A stretch of 64,000 nt of DNA from CBDFKY01 sp965248995 (GCA_965248995.1 CBDFKY010000022.1:186001-250000); one strand, 5' to 3'. Shown: positions 51,723-61,564, numbered from the stretch's first letter. The notes: generated from the sequence alone by a model not told the origin. Translations and numbers: made by a program.

Positions 51723-53918
51723 TTATTTGCTGGTGGCCGCATACGACCCGTCCCAGTCGGATGGAGGAGGAGAGTCCCGGTAGTCGGCCGCCCGTTCCCG
51801 GTACAACGACAAAAACCCGCTTACCTCGAAGGACGCCGCCGCCGCGCAGGCGTTCATACGTTGGCAAAGGTCCAGCGTCTGTTCCCACATCCGGGCGCGG
51901 TAAGCTGCGAGCATGGCATCATGCAGGAGTGAATAGTCCTGCCACGCTTCTGTTTGCGCCAATAATTCATCCCCCATCAATCCATACACACGGACCGCCG
52001 AGGTTTTCCCCTTTACTTTGATAAGATCAAGCTCCAGAACGGCGAATCCTTTCAACGCATCTTTGGTTTTTTCCCCGATGACGATGTTCATACCGTAATA
52101 TTTGCTCTGCCCTTCTAGCCGCGAGGCAAGATTCACGCCGTCCCCAAGTACCGAATAATCGAACCGCTGGTCGGACCCCATGTTCCCCACGCAGCAGAGG
52201 TCCGTATTCAGGCCGATGCCGATCTGGACGGGAATGAAACGGCTGGAATCCGCAGCGCACTGCCTTTCGCGTTCTGCGTTGAGCAACTGCAATCCGTCCA
52301 TCATGGCCAGCGCCGAACGGCAGGCGTGCTCGGCATGGTCGGCGTCGTCGAGCGGCGCGTTCCAGAACGCCATGATGCAGTCCCCGATATATTTGTCGAT
52401 CGTCCCTTGGCGCTCCAAGATAATGTTGGTCATAGGGGTCAGAAACCCGTTGATGAATTTTGTCAGCCCCTCCGCATCGAACTGTTCGGAAATGGTGGTG
52501 AATCCGCGTATGTCGCAGAATAGGATGGTCATATTCTTCATTTCTCCGCCGAGCTTCAGGCTGTCCGGCTGTTCCGCCAGTTTTTTGACGAGTGCGGGCG
52601 ACATATAGTGGCTGAACGCGTGGCGTACCTGCGAGCGCTCCCGCTCCGTTACCATATAGCCGCGCAGGCTTTCCGCCACATACATCAGCAATATCACCAG
52701 TGCCGGGGAAACGGGATCGATCAGCATATGGTAACGGGTGAAGCCGATCCAGCTGAGAAACGCGCTGCTCACGAGGATGAGGACGGTGCAGATCGCCCCC
52801 ATGTAGGGCGAGGTCAGCGCCAGCACCCCCCAGACCAGTATTCCGCAAAGCAGCATGCCGATCAGTTCCGCGCTTTCCAGCCAGTCGGGACGTTCCAGGA
52901 AATGATGGGAGAGAATCTGTTCCAGCGCCTGCGCATGGACCTCCACCCCGTTGGTGACCGGATCGAGCGGCGTGGAACGGATATCCTTCAACCCGGCGGC
53001 GGACGTGCCGATCAGCACCAGATGCCCTTCCAGCCTCGTCCTGTCGAAATGGCCCTCCAGCACTTCCCATGCGGGTATGTAGCGATCCGGGCGATATGGC
53101 GAGTAATGTATCCACATATGCCCGTACCGGTCGGTTGGAATGGCGTAGTCCCCGATCCTGACTTCGGAAACACCGGTCGGACTGGTGGTGACGACATATG
53201 TGGAAGCGCCCTGTGCGATACGCAGCAGTTCTGAAGACAGGCTCGGCACCAGCTGGCCGCGCACTCGGAAGAGCAGGGGGACTTTACGGATCAGGCCGTC
53301 ACTGTCGGGAATGGCGTTGAAAGCGCCGTTCCCCTTTGAGGCGGAGGTCAGGACAGGCAAGTTGCCGATCGCCCCGGCATAAGGAAAGACGTAATCCGCC
53401 GGGTCTTCCCCTTTGATGACCATGCCGAATTTTCTCACGGGCATGGCGGAGGCGCTGTCGGACAGTACGAACCCCGTCACCACGTTGCCGCCCATGATCG
53501 CGCCGGCGAAATCGTCGTCATAGTCCGGGATGGAAGATTCCTTCGGAAGTCCATCACCTAAAAACTTTTTCCATGTCGGCAACAGCAGACGCGGGGAAGT
53601 GCGATCCGCTTCCGCGAACACGATATCGAACCCGGCAGCGGCGGCGCCGTATTCAAACAATTTAGTGGTGAGCTTCGCCAGTGTGTCGCGCGGCCATGGC
53701 CATTGCCCGAGCCGTCTCAGGCTTTCCTCATCGATATCGACGATCGTGACGGGAACGGGTTCATACGTCCGCGGCTGCATCCTCTGGTAGGTGTCGAACA
53801 CTTTAAGGCGCAGTTCCTCCAGCGGCTGCACATGCGCCAGCATCAGCAATACCGCGGGGACCAGCACCGCGGCGGGTAGAGCTAAACGCAGGCAACGTGA
53901 AAAAGTACGGCGACGCAT
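51723..53918 (-). CDS. CHASE2-domain adenylate/guanylate cyclase (class III)
   Basis: 731 residues. An N-terminal membrane helix (LALPAAVLVPAVLLMLAHV) precedes a periplasmic CHASE2 sensor (VTIVDIDEESLRRLGQWPWP, GAFNAIPDSDGLIRKVPLLF), about residues 40-340. Three membrane helices follow (about 345-425), then the catalytic domain: TILFCDIRGFTTISE and YIGDCIMAFWNAP supply both metal-binding Asp, and VLGDGVNLASRLEGQSKYYG the transition-state Asn/Arg. It makes cAMP (or cGMP) in response to an unknown external signal. No cyclic-nucleotide effector is in view. Its stop is 4 bp from the stop of the SIS gene. Confidence 0.93.
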   Translation of the reverse strand: MRRRTFSRCLRLALPAAVLVPAVLLMLAHVQPLEELRLKVFDTYQRMQPRTYEPVPVTIVDIDEESLRRLGQWPWPRDTLAKLTTKLFEYGAAAAGFDIVFAEADRTSPRLLLPTWKKFLGDGLPKESSIPDYDDDFAGAIMGGNVVTGFVLSDSASAMPVRKFGMVIKGEDPADYVFPYAGAIGNLPVLTSASKGNGAFNAIPDSDGLIRKVPLLFRVRGQLVPSLSSELLRIAQGASTYVVTTSPTGVSEVRIGDYAIPTDRYGHMWIHYSPYRPDRYIPAWEVLEGHFDRTRLEGHLVLIGTSAAGLKDIRSTPLDPVTNGVEVHAQALEQILSHHFLERPDWLESAELIGMLLCGILVWGVLALTSPYMGAICTVLILVSSAFLSWIGFTRYHMLIDPVSPALVILLMYVAESLRGYMVTERERSQVRHAFSHYMSPALVKKLAEQPDSLKLGGEMKNMTILFCDIRGFTTISEQFDAEGLTKFINGFLTPMTNIILERQGTIDKYIGDCIMAFWNAPLDDADHAEHACRSALAMMDGLQLLNAERERQCAADSSRFIPVQIGIGLNTDLCCVGNMGSDQRFDYSVLGDGVNLASRLEGQSKYYGMNIVIGEKTKDALKGFAVLELDLIKVKGKTSAVRVYGLMGDELLAQTEAWQDYSLLHDAMLAAYRARMWEQTLDLCQRMNACAAAASFEVSGFLSLYRERAADYRDSPPPSDWDGSYAATSK

Positions 53919-53980
53919 GCAGGAGAGTATCAGGCAATAGTTTTAATAAAATGCAAAGGATTGGCTGGTAATGTAGCGAT

Positions 53981-55327
53981 ATGCCGGACCTCTCATCATT
54001 CTGGAAAAAAACCTGCCTGACGCTTTTGCTGAGCGTCGCGCCGCTACCGGTGATGGCGCTCGACGTATCGGGAATCACAACGCAATTGCCCGATGAATCG
54101 CGGTTGAACGCCATCAACACCGCCATAGAATCCAACCCGCAGAATCTCGATAATTATTATAAATACGCCACCACCGCCGCCCAAATGCGGGATTATAAAA
54201 AAGCTGCGGCGATGTATGAGCGTATGCTGGCCGCTTCTCCCAACCTGCCGCGCATCAAACTGGAGCTGGCCATGAGCTACATGCAGCTCGCCCGCTTTGA
54301 TGAGGCCAAGCGCCTCGTCGATGAGGTGTTGAAGGAAAAACTGCCCCCGCAGGTACGCAAGAACCTGGAACCGGTCGCGGCGCAACTGGATCAGGCCACC
54401 AAACGGAATAGTTTCAGCGGCTCGTTCGCGCTCGGCGCCACCTACGATACCAATGCCAACGCCGCACCTGAATCGGGCATCGTCAACATCCGCTTCGCCG
54501 GACAGGAACTGCCCTTCGTCCTGACCAAGGACGGCAGGAAACGGGGGGACGCGCAGGCATATGCGGCATTGACGCTCGCCCATCAGTACCGGCACCCGAC
54601 ACCGCTGGCGGAAGGCGTACAGGGCACCTGGCAATCTTCCGCCACGTATTACCGCAATCAGTATCATGACCTGAGTGAACTCAATATCGGCGTCGCGTCC
54701 GTGCGTACCGGCCCGGTGGTCAGCCTGATGGACGGCAAGGCGCAGGCCGGAGTCGCGGCGGGGTACGATTACATCACGCTCGACAATAACGCGTACCTGA
54801 AACAGTATCTCGGGGAAATCACCCTCAGCTACGCGGTGGATGCCGCGACGCGCCTGCGTCTGGTGACGACGAAAGAATGGCGGAATTACGTCAATTCCCC
54901 GACGATCAGGAGTTTCGACCTGCGCGATGGGCAGGCTGAGCAGGTCAGGGTGGGTGTGACGCGCCAGCTGACCGGACGTGATACGCTCGACGGGGAGATA
55001 CGGTTCCGCTCGGAAGATACGGAGCGTCGGTATTACGATCTGCATGAACAGGAATATCAGGCGGGATACGTACACCAGTTCGACGCAGGCTGGTTTGCCG
55101 GCGGCAACGCGTCCTACCGCACCACGGAGTATGACAAGCCCGATCCGGCCATCAGCGGCAGAAAACGCAAAGAGCAGGAATGGGACGCCGGCGTGAATGT
55201 CGGCAGGGAACTGCCGCACAACGTGACCCTGACCGCCGGATACGACTACCGCAATATCAAGGCCAACATCACGAACTACCGGTACGACGACCACCGCATC
55301 ACCACAGGGCTTGGCTGGCGGTTTTAA
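53981..55327 (+). CDS. TPR plus outer-membrane beta-barrel protein (SlaM/DUF560-like)
   Basis: 448 residues. A signal peptide (KTCLTLLLSVAPLPVMALDV) leads into an N-terminal TPR region (about 40-145; LDNYYKYATTAAQMRDYKKA, IKLELAMSYMQLARFDEAKR), then from about residue 150 amphipathic strands (FSGSFALGATYDTNANAAPE and many alternating segments) ending in GLGWRF, a terminal aromatic typical of barrel proteins. The layout matches surface lipoprotein assembly modifiers or poly-sugar exporters of similar build. It is divergent from the cyclase gene. A role in exporting the surface polymer modified by the downstream Alg-like genes is possible but not shown. Confidence 0.75.
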   Translation: MPDLSSFWKKTCLTLLLSVAPLPVMALDVSGITTQLPDESRLNAINTAIESNPQNLDNYYKYATTAAQMRDYKKAAAMYERMLAASPNLPRIKLELAMSYMQLARFDEAKRLVDEVLKEKLPPQVRKNLEPVAAQLDQATKRNSFSGSFALGATYDTNANAAPESGIVNIRFAGQELPFVLTKDGRKRGDAQAYAALTLAHQYRHPTPLAEGVQGTWQSSATYYRNQYHDLSELNIGVASVRTGPVVSLMDGKAQAGVAAGYDYITLDNNAYLKQYLGEITLSYAVDAATRLRLVTTKEWRNYVNSPTIRSFDLRDGQAEQVRVGVTRQLTGRDTLDGEIRFRSEDTERRYYDLHEQEYQAGYVHQFDAGWFAGGNASYRTTEYDKPDPAISGRKRKEQEWDAGVNVGRELPHNVTLTAGYDYRNIKANITNYRYDDHRITTGLGWRF

Positions 55328-55398
55328 TCATCTTTTTACAGTATTTTCCCTTGTAAGCGCCCTGTTTCAACCTTAGAATCGGAAAAAAGGAAAAACCC

Positions 55399-56001
55399 AT
55401 GCAGCCCTTCACTACCTTGACCGCCATCGCCGCGCCGTTGTTACTGCAGAACATCGACACGGACATGATCATCCCGAAGCAGTTCTTAAAGACGATCAAG
55501 CGCACCGGGCTGGCCGAAGGACTGTTTTATGAGATGCGCTACGACGTCTCAGGCAGGAAGAATGAGGATTTCATCCTGCACCGCGCTCCGTTCGATCGCG
55601 CCCGTATCATCGTGGCCGAGGATAATTTCGGTTGCGGTTCCAGCCGTGAACACGCACCGTGGGCGTTGCTGGATTTCGGCATCCGCTGCATCATCGCTCC
55701 GTCGTTCGCGGATATTTTTTACAACAACTGCTTTAAAAACGGCATCCTGCCGGTCGTGCTCACCTCGCAGGAAGTGGATAAGGTAGCGGAAGTGGGCGCG
55801 TGGGGTGAAGAGGTGGCCGTGGATCTGCCGTCGCAGACCGTGCGGGCCGGAGGTGCGCAGTTCTCCTTTTCCATAGAGGCGTTCCGCAAGCATTGCCTGC
55901 TGAACGGGCTGGACGATATCGGGCTTACGGAAGCGAAACTGGGGGAGATCGCCGCGTTTGAAACGCAGCAGCGACAACAGGCTCCCTGGCTGTATGCGTA
56001 A
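55399..56001 (+). CDS. leuD: 3-isopropylmalate dehydratase small subunit
   Basis: 200 residues. Swivelling domain partner of LeuC in leucine synthesis. ITTxx-type start with NIDTDMIIPKQFLKTIKRTG, DNFGCGSSREHAPWALLDFG, IIAPSFADIFYNNCFKNGIL and the C-terminal helix are all typical. GGAAAAAAGGAAAAA precedes the ATG. LeuC and LeuB are not in the window. Confidence 0.95.
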   Translation: MQPFTTLTAIAAPLLLQNIDTDMIIPKQFLKTIKRTGLAEGLFYEMRYDVSGRKNEDFILHRAPFDRARIIVAEDNFGCGSSREHAPWALLDFGIRCIIAPSFADIFYNNCFKNGILPVVLTSQEVDKVAEVGAWGEEVAVDLPSQTVRAGGAQFSFSIEAFRKHCLLNGLDDIGLTEAKLGEIAAFETQQRQQAPWLYA

Positions 56002-56020
56002 CCGATGAAATGTCGAGTCA

Positions 56021-56674
56021 ATGACATTTCTGGATAGTTATTGCGAGCGGGCGGGGCAGGCCGCCTTGTTCGCCGAACCGCTGAATGCGCTCAGCAATCT
56101 CGCATTTATTCTTGCCGCATTGCTGGCGTTTAGCATCATGCGGCATATGAGAATGCGTCATTTCCCGGACGGCTACCTGCTTTGCCTGCTGCTTTTTTCG
56201 ATCGGAATCGGCAGCGGCATCTGGCACCTGGAACCCAGTTCCTTCACCATCATGCTGGACGTGATCCCGATCACCTTGTTCATCAACCTGTATCTGGTCG
56301 CTTTTCTGCGGCGCGGATTCGCCTGGCGCTGGTGGCAGGTGGCTTTCGGTTTCGTGGTGCTGCAGGGGTTGAACGGAGCGGCGGCGGTCTGGTTCAACCC
56401 GGATACGCTGCATGGCACCATCATGTATCTTCCCACCTACGGGATGCTGCTGTGGATGGCGGGTTACGCCGCCTTCAGACGTTCTCCCCACAAACGCGCC
56501 CTCGCTTCCGTCACCCTGCTCTGGACGTTTTCCCTGATCTTCCGGACCATCGATCTTCCGGTCTGCCCGGCCTTTCCCATCGGAACGCATTTCCTCTGGC
56601 ATATCCTCAACGCCGTAGTGCTTTACAGGCTGTTGCGATTGCTGGTAAAGACACGGCTGACCTCCCTTAATTGA
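56021..56674 (+). CDS. ceramidase-family (CREST) membrane hydrolase
   Basis: 217 residues with six to seven membrane helices. ERAGQAALFAEPLNALSNLA matches the family's CE...N..SN start; SGIWHLEPSS and MLDVIPITLF carry the first His and the Asp; GTHFLWHILNAV carries the C-terminal His pair. These are the zinc ligands and catalytic residues of alkaline ceramidase-like hydrolases of the CREST superfamily. The substrate in a bacterium is unknown and could be a lipid amide. It starts 20 bp after leuD and is 12 bp before the AlgX/J-like gene, so it probably belongs to the same unit. Confidence 0.8.
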   Translation: MTFLDSYCERAGQAALFAEPLNALSNLAFILAALLAFSIMRHMRMRHFPDGYLLCLLLFSIGIGSGIWHLEPSSFTIMLDVIPITLFINLYLVAFLRRGFAWRWWQVAFGFVVLQGLNGAAAVWFNPDTLHGTIMYLPTYGMLLWMAGYAAFRRSPHKRALASVTLLWTFSLIFRTIDLPVCPAFPIGTHFLWHILNAVVLYRLLRLLVKTRLTSLN

Positions 56675-56686
56675 AAAATGTAGCGC

Positions 56687-58084
56687 ATGAAGCTGTGGCC
56701 CCTTTCATTGTTATGCATGCTGTGCGCGCTGTCTTTCCCGTCCCACGCGCAAGCATCCGTCGTTCAAAAGAAGGAGGAGGCCACTTTCGCCTGTCCCTAC
56801 CTGAAAGATAAGAAAAAACAGACGCTCAGCGAAATGGTGCAGGGCGATGACGGCTGGTTCTACCGCTTGCAAGGAGATTTGCGGGAGGATTTCGACCTTT
56901 ACGGCGAAGCGGAAACCTATATGCGCCGGCTGGTGAAGGAATTCAAGGCACGCGGCACGTCGGTCGTGTTCCTCTCCGTTCCTTCCAAAGGCATCGTGGA
57001 GTATCAGCATGTCAATATGCGCCTGCCGGAACTGCGGGGATACCAGGTGGACCATGCCCGCGCTTCCTATCATCATTTCGTCAAGGCACTGGCGGAAACG
57101 GGGCTGATCGTCACGGACGTACAGGACGCGCTGAATGCCGACAAGGCGGAAAAACCTGATTTTTTCTTCAAGCGTGACCACCACTGGACGCCGGAAGGAG
57201 CGCATATGGCGGCGGAGGCGCTCGGCAAAGCGATACGCGCCGCGCCCGCCTACCGTTCGCTGAGCCCCGCGACCTATGCGACGAAGCCGGGAAAGGCGCA
57301 GCAGATGAAAGACAAAATGGCGCTGGAACTCCAGCGGCTGTGCGCCACCGAAATGCCGCCGGAACCTTTTTCCACGTATCATACGACGTTGCAGGCGGGG
57401 GATGCGAAGGGTGAGGAGGCTCTGTTCGGCAACGCGGGCGGAGCGGAGCCTTCCGTGCTGGTAGGCTCAAGCTTCAGCGCCGAGCCGGAATTCAATTTCG
57501 ACGGGTTCTTGTCGGAAGCGACAGGCCTGCCGATCGCCAACCAGGCGATTTCGGGCGGGCTGCTGTTCAACGCGCTGATTTCCTATACGTCCTCCACGGC
57601 ATTTCAAGCGCAGCATCCGCCTTTCCTGATCTGGGAAGCGCCGGCCAGCGATAACCTGAACGACAATCCGTCCCTCGCGTTTCGCCAGATCCTTCCCGCG
57701 GTCTACGGGGAATGCACCGGCGAAAACATGGTGGCGTCCGCGACGAAAACCATGCAGGCCGGAAAAGTCGGCGGCCCTTTACTGACTTTCCCGCCCGACA
57801 AGCGGATCAACGGACAGCGTTATTACGTGTTCATTTCCACCCCCAATCCCTCTTTCACGAGCTTTACCCTGAACGCCGACTATGATGACGGCGACGGGGA
57901 ATGGTTTTCGATCAGCCGGGAGGAATATTTCACCAACACCGGACGGTTTTTTATTGAACTTTCCGATGAAATAAAAAGTAATTTGATTTCATTGTCTCTC
58001 GAACGCGCCTCCAACGTCAATACGACGCTGCAGGTGAAACTGTGCCGCGTTCCGGACGAATCTACCGTAACCAAACCTAACTGA
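56687..58084 (+). CDS. AlgX/AlgJ-like SGNH O-acetyltransferase
   Basis: 465 residues. A signal peptide (PLSLLCMLCALSFPSHAQA) gives a periplasmic protein. GDDGWFYRLQGDLREDF is the AlgX/J start motif, FFKRDHHWTPEGAHMAAEAL carries the catalytic Asp-His, and PSVLVGSSFSAEPEF the nucleophile Ser. The C-terminal 120 residues form a carbohydrate-binding-like beta domain as in AlgX. In Pseudomonas such enzymes move acetyl groups onto alginate. A disulphide is possible between Cys near residues 36 and 212. The polymer here is unknown. Confidence 0.85.
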   Translation: MKLWPLSLLCMLCALSFPSHAQASVVQKKEEATFACPYLKDKKKQTLSEMVQGDDGWFYRLQGDLREDFDLYGEAETYMRRLVKEFKARGTSVVFLSVPSKGIVEYQHVNMRLPELRGYQVDHARASYHHFVKALAETGLIVTDVQDALNADKAEKPDFFFKRDHHWTPEGAHMAAEALGKAIRAAPAYRSLSPATYATKPGKAQQMKDKMALELQRLCATEMPPEPFSTYHTTLQAGDAKGEEALFGNAGGAEPSVLVGSSFSAEPEFNFDGFLSEATGLPIANQAISGGLLFNALISYTSSTAFQAQHPPFLIWEAPASDNLNDNPSLAFRQILPAVYGECTGENMVASATKTMQAGKVGGPLLTFPPDKRINGQRYYVFISTPNPSFTSFTLNADYDDGDGEWFSISREEYFTNTGRFFIELSDEIKSNLISLSLERASNVNTTLQVKLCRVPDESTVTKPN

Positions 58085-58100
58085 AAGAGGAACGTAACTG

Positions 58101-58727
58101 ATGAAAAAACTGTTTTACGCATTTTGCATGGTGATGATGAATATGGTATCCGCCCATGCGGCGGGTGATCAGGGGCTCTACGATCCAAAACCCCCGGCGG
58201 ACGCCGCCTTCGTACGGTTCATCAATCTGGAAAGCGCGACGCTGGATATTTCCGGCGGCGGGATCGCCTCGAAAAAAGTCGCTTCCGATTCGGCCAGTGA
58301 TTTTTTCGTGGTATCCCAAGGCAAACAGACGTTCGCGTACGGCAGCAAATCCGCCGATATGACGATTGAAGCGGGAAAATATTATACGGTGGCGCTTAGC
58401 GATACGAAAGTCACCGTGGTGAATGACGGGATTCTGGTGCATCCGGCGAAATCCATGCTGTATTTCTATAACTTCTCCGGTCAGGAAGCGCTGACATTGT
58501 TCGCGCCGAAACAGAACGTCGTGATTTTCAAGGAAGTGAAGACGGAGGCTGGAACCTCCCGGGAAATCAATCCGCTGGCGCTGGAACTGTCCGTCCGCCA
58601 AGGAGATAAGGATCTCGCGACCCTGGCCCCCCTCAGCCTGACGCCTCGCACCGGGTACAGCATTATCGCCTTCCCCGACGGCAAAGGGGTGAAAGCGGTG
58701 GTCGTCGAAAACGTCGTCGGAAAATAA
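58101..58727 (+). CDS. algF: AlgF-like polysaccharide O-acetylation protein
   Basis: 208 residues. A signal peptide (KLFYAFCMVMMNMVSAHAA) is followed by GLYDPKPPADAAFVRFINLE, close to the AlgF start (LYDPxPPxGSAFVRV). Two beta-sandwich domains of about 85 residues follow. In Pseudomonas AlgF acts as an acetyl carrier between AlgI/J and AlgX. It lies 16 bp after the AlgX/J-like gene. Confidence 0.8.
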   Translation: MKKLFYAFCMVMMNMVSAHAAGDQGLYDPKPPADAAFVRFINLESATLDISGGGIASKKVASDSASDFFVVSQGKQTFAYGSKSADMTIEAGKYYTVALSDTKVTVVNDGILVHPAKSMLYFYNFSGQEALTLFAPKQNVVIFKEVKTEAGTSREINPLALELSVRQGDKDLATLAPLSLTPRTGYSIIAFPDGKGVKAVVVENVVGK

Positions 58728-58734
58728 TCCGTAA

Positions 58735-60999
58735 GTGGGCCGGGTTCTTGCTTTCCTTCTGCTGCTGACAACGTTTCTGGCACCAGGGCATCCGTCTGCC
58801 GCGACCGATCCGCGTTTTATCCTGCATCCGCCGAAACTGGATTACGCACGCGTCTGCAAAAAGAACGATTTCATGCCTGAATCCCGGATCACCCGTCTGC
58901 TCGCCGATGAAAAACGCGTGACGGACGCGACGGGATTGTTTCAGCTCGGCCTGATCTATGAGGAAGGACTGGGCTCGGCCTACAACGACGACCGGACCGC
59001 CAAAGTATATTTCGAGCGGTCCGCGGCACAGAAATCACTGGTGCAGATGGTGGCGAAAACCCATCTGGGGCGGCTGCTGCTCTATGGCCACGGGGTGACG
59101 CGTGACAGCGACCGTGCGGTGGCGTTACTGAAGGAAGCCTCGGCCAGCCAGGCGTTTACGGGCGGGGCGGTGCTGGGGTTGTATCTGGAAGAGCGCAAGC
59201 AGTATGCGGAGGCTTTCACCTATTACCGCAAGTCGGCGGCGGCGGGCAACGCCAACGCGGTGCTGCGCATACTCTACCTTCAGCGGCGGGGGTTGATCGC
59301 GCTGGATCAGAAAGCGGGTGACGGCATGTTCACCTACGCCATCACCCTGATGCTCGCCGATATCAACGCGGGCGACTGCACGACGCTCGACCATTTCGGC
59401 AAGATGTACCTGCTGGACCGGGTGATCGAACCGAACGAGGCGCTGGCGACCGAGTGGCTGGAAGCGGCCGCCGCGACCGGCAATCCGGGAGCAATGCTGG
59501 ATCTGGCGACCCTCTACCGTCAGGGAGTAGGGGTGCGCTATAATGCCGCGCGGGCCGTCCTGCTGTTGAAAAAAGCGGCGGCGGCGGGTGCGAAAGACGG
59601 GATGTACCGGCTCGGCTTCGCCTATACGATCGGGGAAGATATTCCCAAAGACGTACCCAAAGGGATCGGCTGGCTGAAAGAGGCGGCGAAGCGCCACCAT
59701 CAGCGGGCCGCCGTCATGCTCGCCAATATCTATGACGGCCTGCACGGCAGCGAATATATCGACAAGCCGGAAGCGCTGCACTGGCTCCTGCTGGCGGCGG
59801 CGGACCCGCTGGTCAAGGCGCATATCTTCTACCGCATCGGTCTGGCTTATAAAACCGGAGAGGGCACGGAGCGCGACCTTCATGCGGCGTTCGAATATTT
59901 TGAGCAGGGAGCCAAAGCCGGTGACAAGGATGCGGCGCAGGCGCTCGCCGATGCGTACCGTTTCGGCTGGGGCGTCGCGCAGCAGCCGGTGAAATCGCTG
60001 CGTTTTACACGGCTGGCTTCCAGCTGGGGCCGCGACAAATCCTCGTTCTACATGGCGGAGCATTACCGATGCGGCATCGGCACGAAGCCGGACGCCGCCC
60101 TGTCGCTGATATGGCTGGACCGCGCCATCGCGCAGGGAAATCTGGATGCGATGCTCTCCTACGGGGAGTTCATGAATCCTTCCGACAAAAAGCGGGAAGA
60201 AACCAGAGCCGCGCATCTTCAGAAAGCCGCGGAAATGGAACATAGTAAAGCGCTCGCGCTCCTTTCCTTGAGTAAACGGCTGCAGGGCAAGGATGCGGAA
60301 GCGGAAAAGTGGGAAAAAGCCGCGGTTACGGCGGGAGATTCCCCCGCTGAAGCCTACCTTGCGTTAGGGCGCTCGTACCTGAAAGGAAACGATATCGTCA
60401 AGGACGAGCGGCGCGGCGTCGGCCTGCTGCAAAAAGCCATTACTCTGGGCAGTGCCACGGCGATTTCGGAACTGGTGAACGACAGATACCTCAATCATGC
60501 CGTCACCGCGCAGGATGTGGCGCTGCTCCTGAAAAACGTACCGCTCGGCGATATCGATTCCCTGTTGCTGCTGGGGCAGATTTACCAGACCCCTGAATTT
60601 TTCGATACCAATGCCTCGGTCAAGTATTATACGCTGGCGGCGCTTTACGGTTCCGTCGACGCCATGCTGATGCTGGCGGTCTTGGAAGCGCCGCCGATCG
60701 AGGAGATCCCATGGATAAAACGGGCGGAGAATGCTACCCTGTGCAGCGATGATACCCTGATCCGCGCTTCGGAATATTACACGTTCCACCAGAATATAGG
60801 AAAGGCGGTCGAGTACCTGAATCGCGCCGTGGCCGACGACAATACCATGGCCATGCGTACGCTTGCGGAGATATATAACGGTACGACATTCGGTATTGTG
60901 GACCCGGCGAAAGCGGAAGACCTTTACCATAGGGCGTTGTTGCTCGGAGACCGTATCGCGAAGAAACGCCTGCGGCTGGCGAAAAAAGCCAAAAGTTAA
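58735..60999 (+). CDS. Sel1-repeat periplasmic protein (AlgK-like position)
   Basis: 754 residues from GTG 58735. A signal peptide (RVLAFLLLLTTFLAPGHPSA) is followed by at least 14 Sel1/TPR-like repeats (for example ALATEWLEAAAATGNPGAML, AARAVLLLKKAAAAGAKDGM, AFEYFEQGAKAGDKDAAQAL). The Sel1 fold is a protein-binding superhelix; AlgK, which holds the alginate secretion complex together, has the same architecture but is shorter and lipidated, with no lipobox seen here. Coupled to algF (7 bp gap). Confidence 0.75.
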   Translation: MGRVLAFLLLLTTFLAPGHPSAATDPRFILHPPKLDYARVCKKNDFMPESRITRLLADEKRVTDATGLFQLGLIYEEGLGSAYNDDRTAKVYFERSAAQKSLVQMVAKTHLGRLLLYGHGVTRDSDRAVALLKEASASQAFTGGAVLGLYLEERKQYAEAFTYYRKSAAAGNANAVLRILYLQRRGLIALDQKAGDGMFTYAITLMLADINAGDCTTLDHFGKMYLLDRVIEPNEALATEWLEAAAATGNPGAMLDLATLYRQGVGVRYNAARAVLLLKKAAAAGAKDGMYRLGFAYTIGEDIPKDVPKGIGWLKEAAKRHHQRAAVMLANIYDGLHGSEYIDKPEALHWLLLAAADPLVKAHIFYRIGLAYKTGEGTERDLHAAFEYFEQGAKAGDKDAAQALADAYRFGWGVAQQPVKSLRFTRLASSWGRDKSSFYMAEHYRCGIGTKPDAALSLIWLDRAIAQGNLDAMLSYGEFMNPSDKKREETRAAHLQKAAEMEHSKALALLSLSKRLQGKDAEAEKWEKAAVTAGDSPAEAYLALGRSYLKGNDIVKDERRGVGLLQKAITLGSATAISELVNDRYLNHAVTAQDVALLLKNVPLGDIDSLLLLGQIYQTPEFFDTNASVKYYTLAALYGSVDAMLMLAVLEAPPIEEIPWIKRAENATLCSDDTLIRASEYYTFHQNIGKAVEYLNRAVADDNTMAMRTLAEIYNGTTFGIVDPAKAEDLYHRALLLGDRIAKKRLRLAKKAKS

Positions 61000-61069
61000 A
61001 AACGCTTGCAACGACCCGTGACGTTGCCTTACACAGGAAGAGTGAAAATATAAACACAAGAGATACGGA

Positions 61070-61555
61070 ATGGATAAATTTCCCATCACCACCAACGGAT
61101 TCAAGCGCCTGGAAGCCGAACTGAAGAATCTGAAGACCGTGGAACGCCCGAACGTCATCAAGGCCATCGCCGAGGCGCGGGAACACGGCGATTTGTCGGA
61201 AAACGCCGAATACCACGCCGCCCGCGAAAAACAGAGCTTCATCGAGGGGCGGGTTCTGGAGCTCACCGATAAGGTGGCGCGGGCCGAGGTGATCGACCCC
61301 GGCGCCATGTCCGGCGATACCGTCAAATTCGGCGCGACGATCACGGTCGCCGATGAGGAAACGAACGAACAGACCACGTATCATATCGTCGGGGAATACG
61401 AGGCGGACCTGAAGCGTAACCGTATCGCCGTCACGGCGCCGATGGCGCGCGCCTTCATCGGAAAATCGGCGGGCGACAACGTGGAAGTAAAAGCGCCTGG
61501 CGGTACGCGCTATTACGAGATCATCGCCCTCGCTTTCGGCCATATTGAAGATTGA
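61070..61555 (+). CDS. greA: transcription elongation factor GreA
   Basis: 161 residues. Rescues backtracked RNA polymerase by stimulating transcript cleavage. The N-terminal coiled-coil has AIAEAREHGDLSENAEYHAA with the acidic tip, and the C-terminal FKBP-like domain has VGEYEADLKRNRIAVTAPMA and RAFIGKSAGDNVEVKAPGG. Its stop is 9 bp before the surA start. Confidence 0.96.
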   Translation: MDKFPITTNGFKRLEAELKNLKTVERPNVIKAIAEAREHGDLSENAEYHAAREKQSFIEGRVLELTDKVARAEVIDPGAMSGDTVKFGATITVADEETNEQTTYHIVGEYEADLKRNRIAVTAPMARAFIGKSAGDNVEVKAPGGTRYYEIIALAFGHIED

Positions 61556-61564
61556 GGATTGCGT

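Noticed and set aside
59125..61377. Long minus-strand frames of 372 and 337 residues over the Sel1 gene and greA
   Set aside because: Shadow frames opposite a repetitive Sel1 protein; no motifs.
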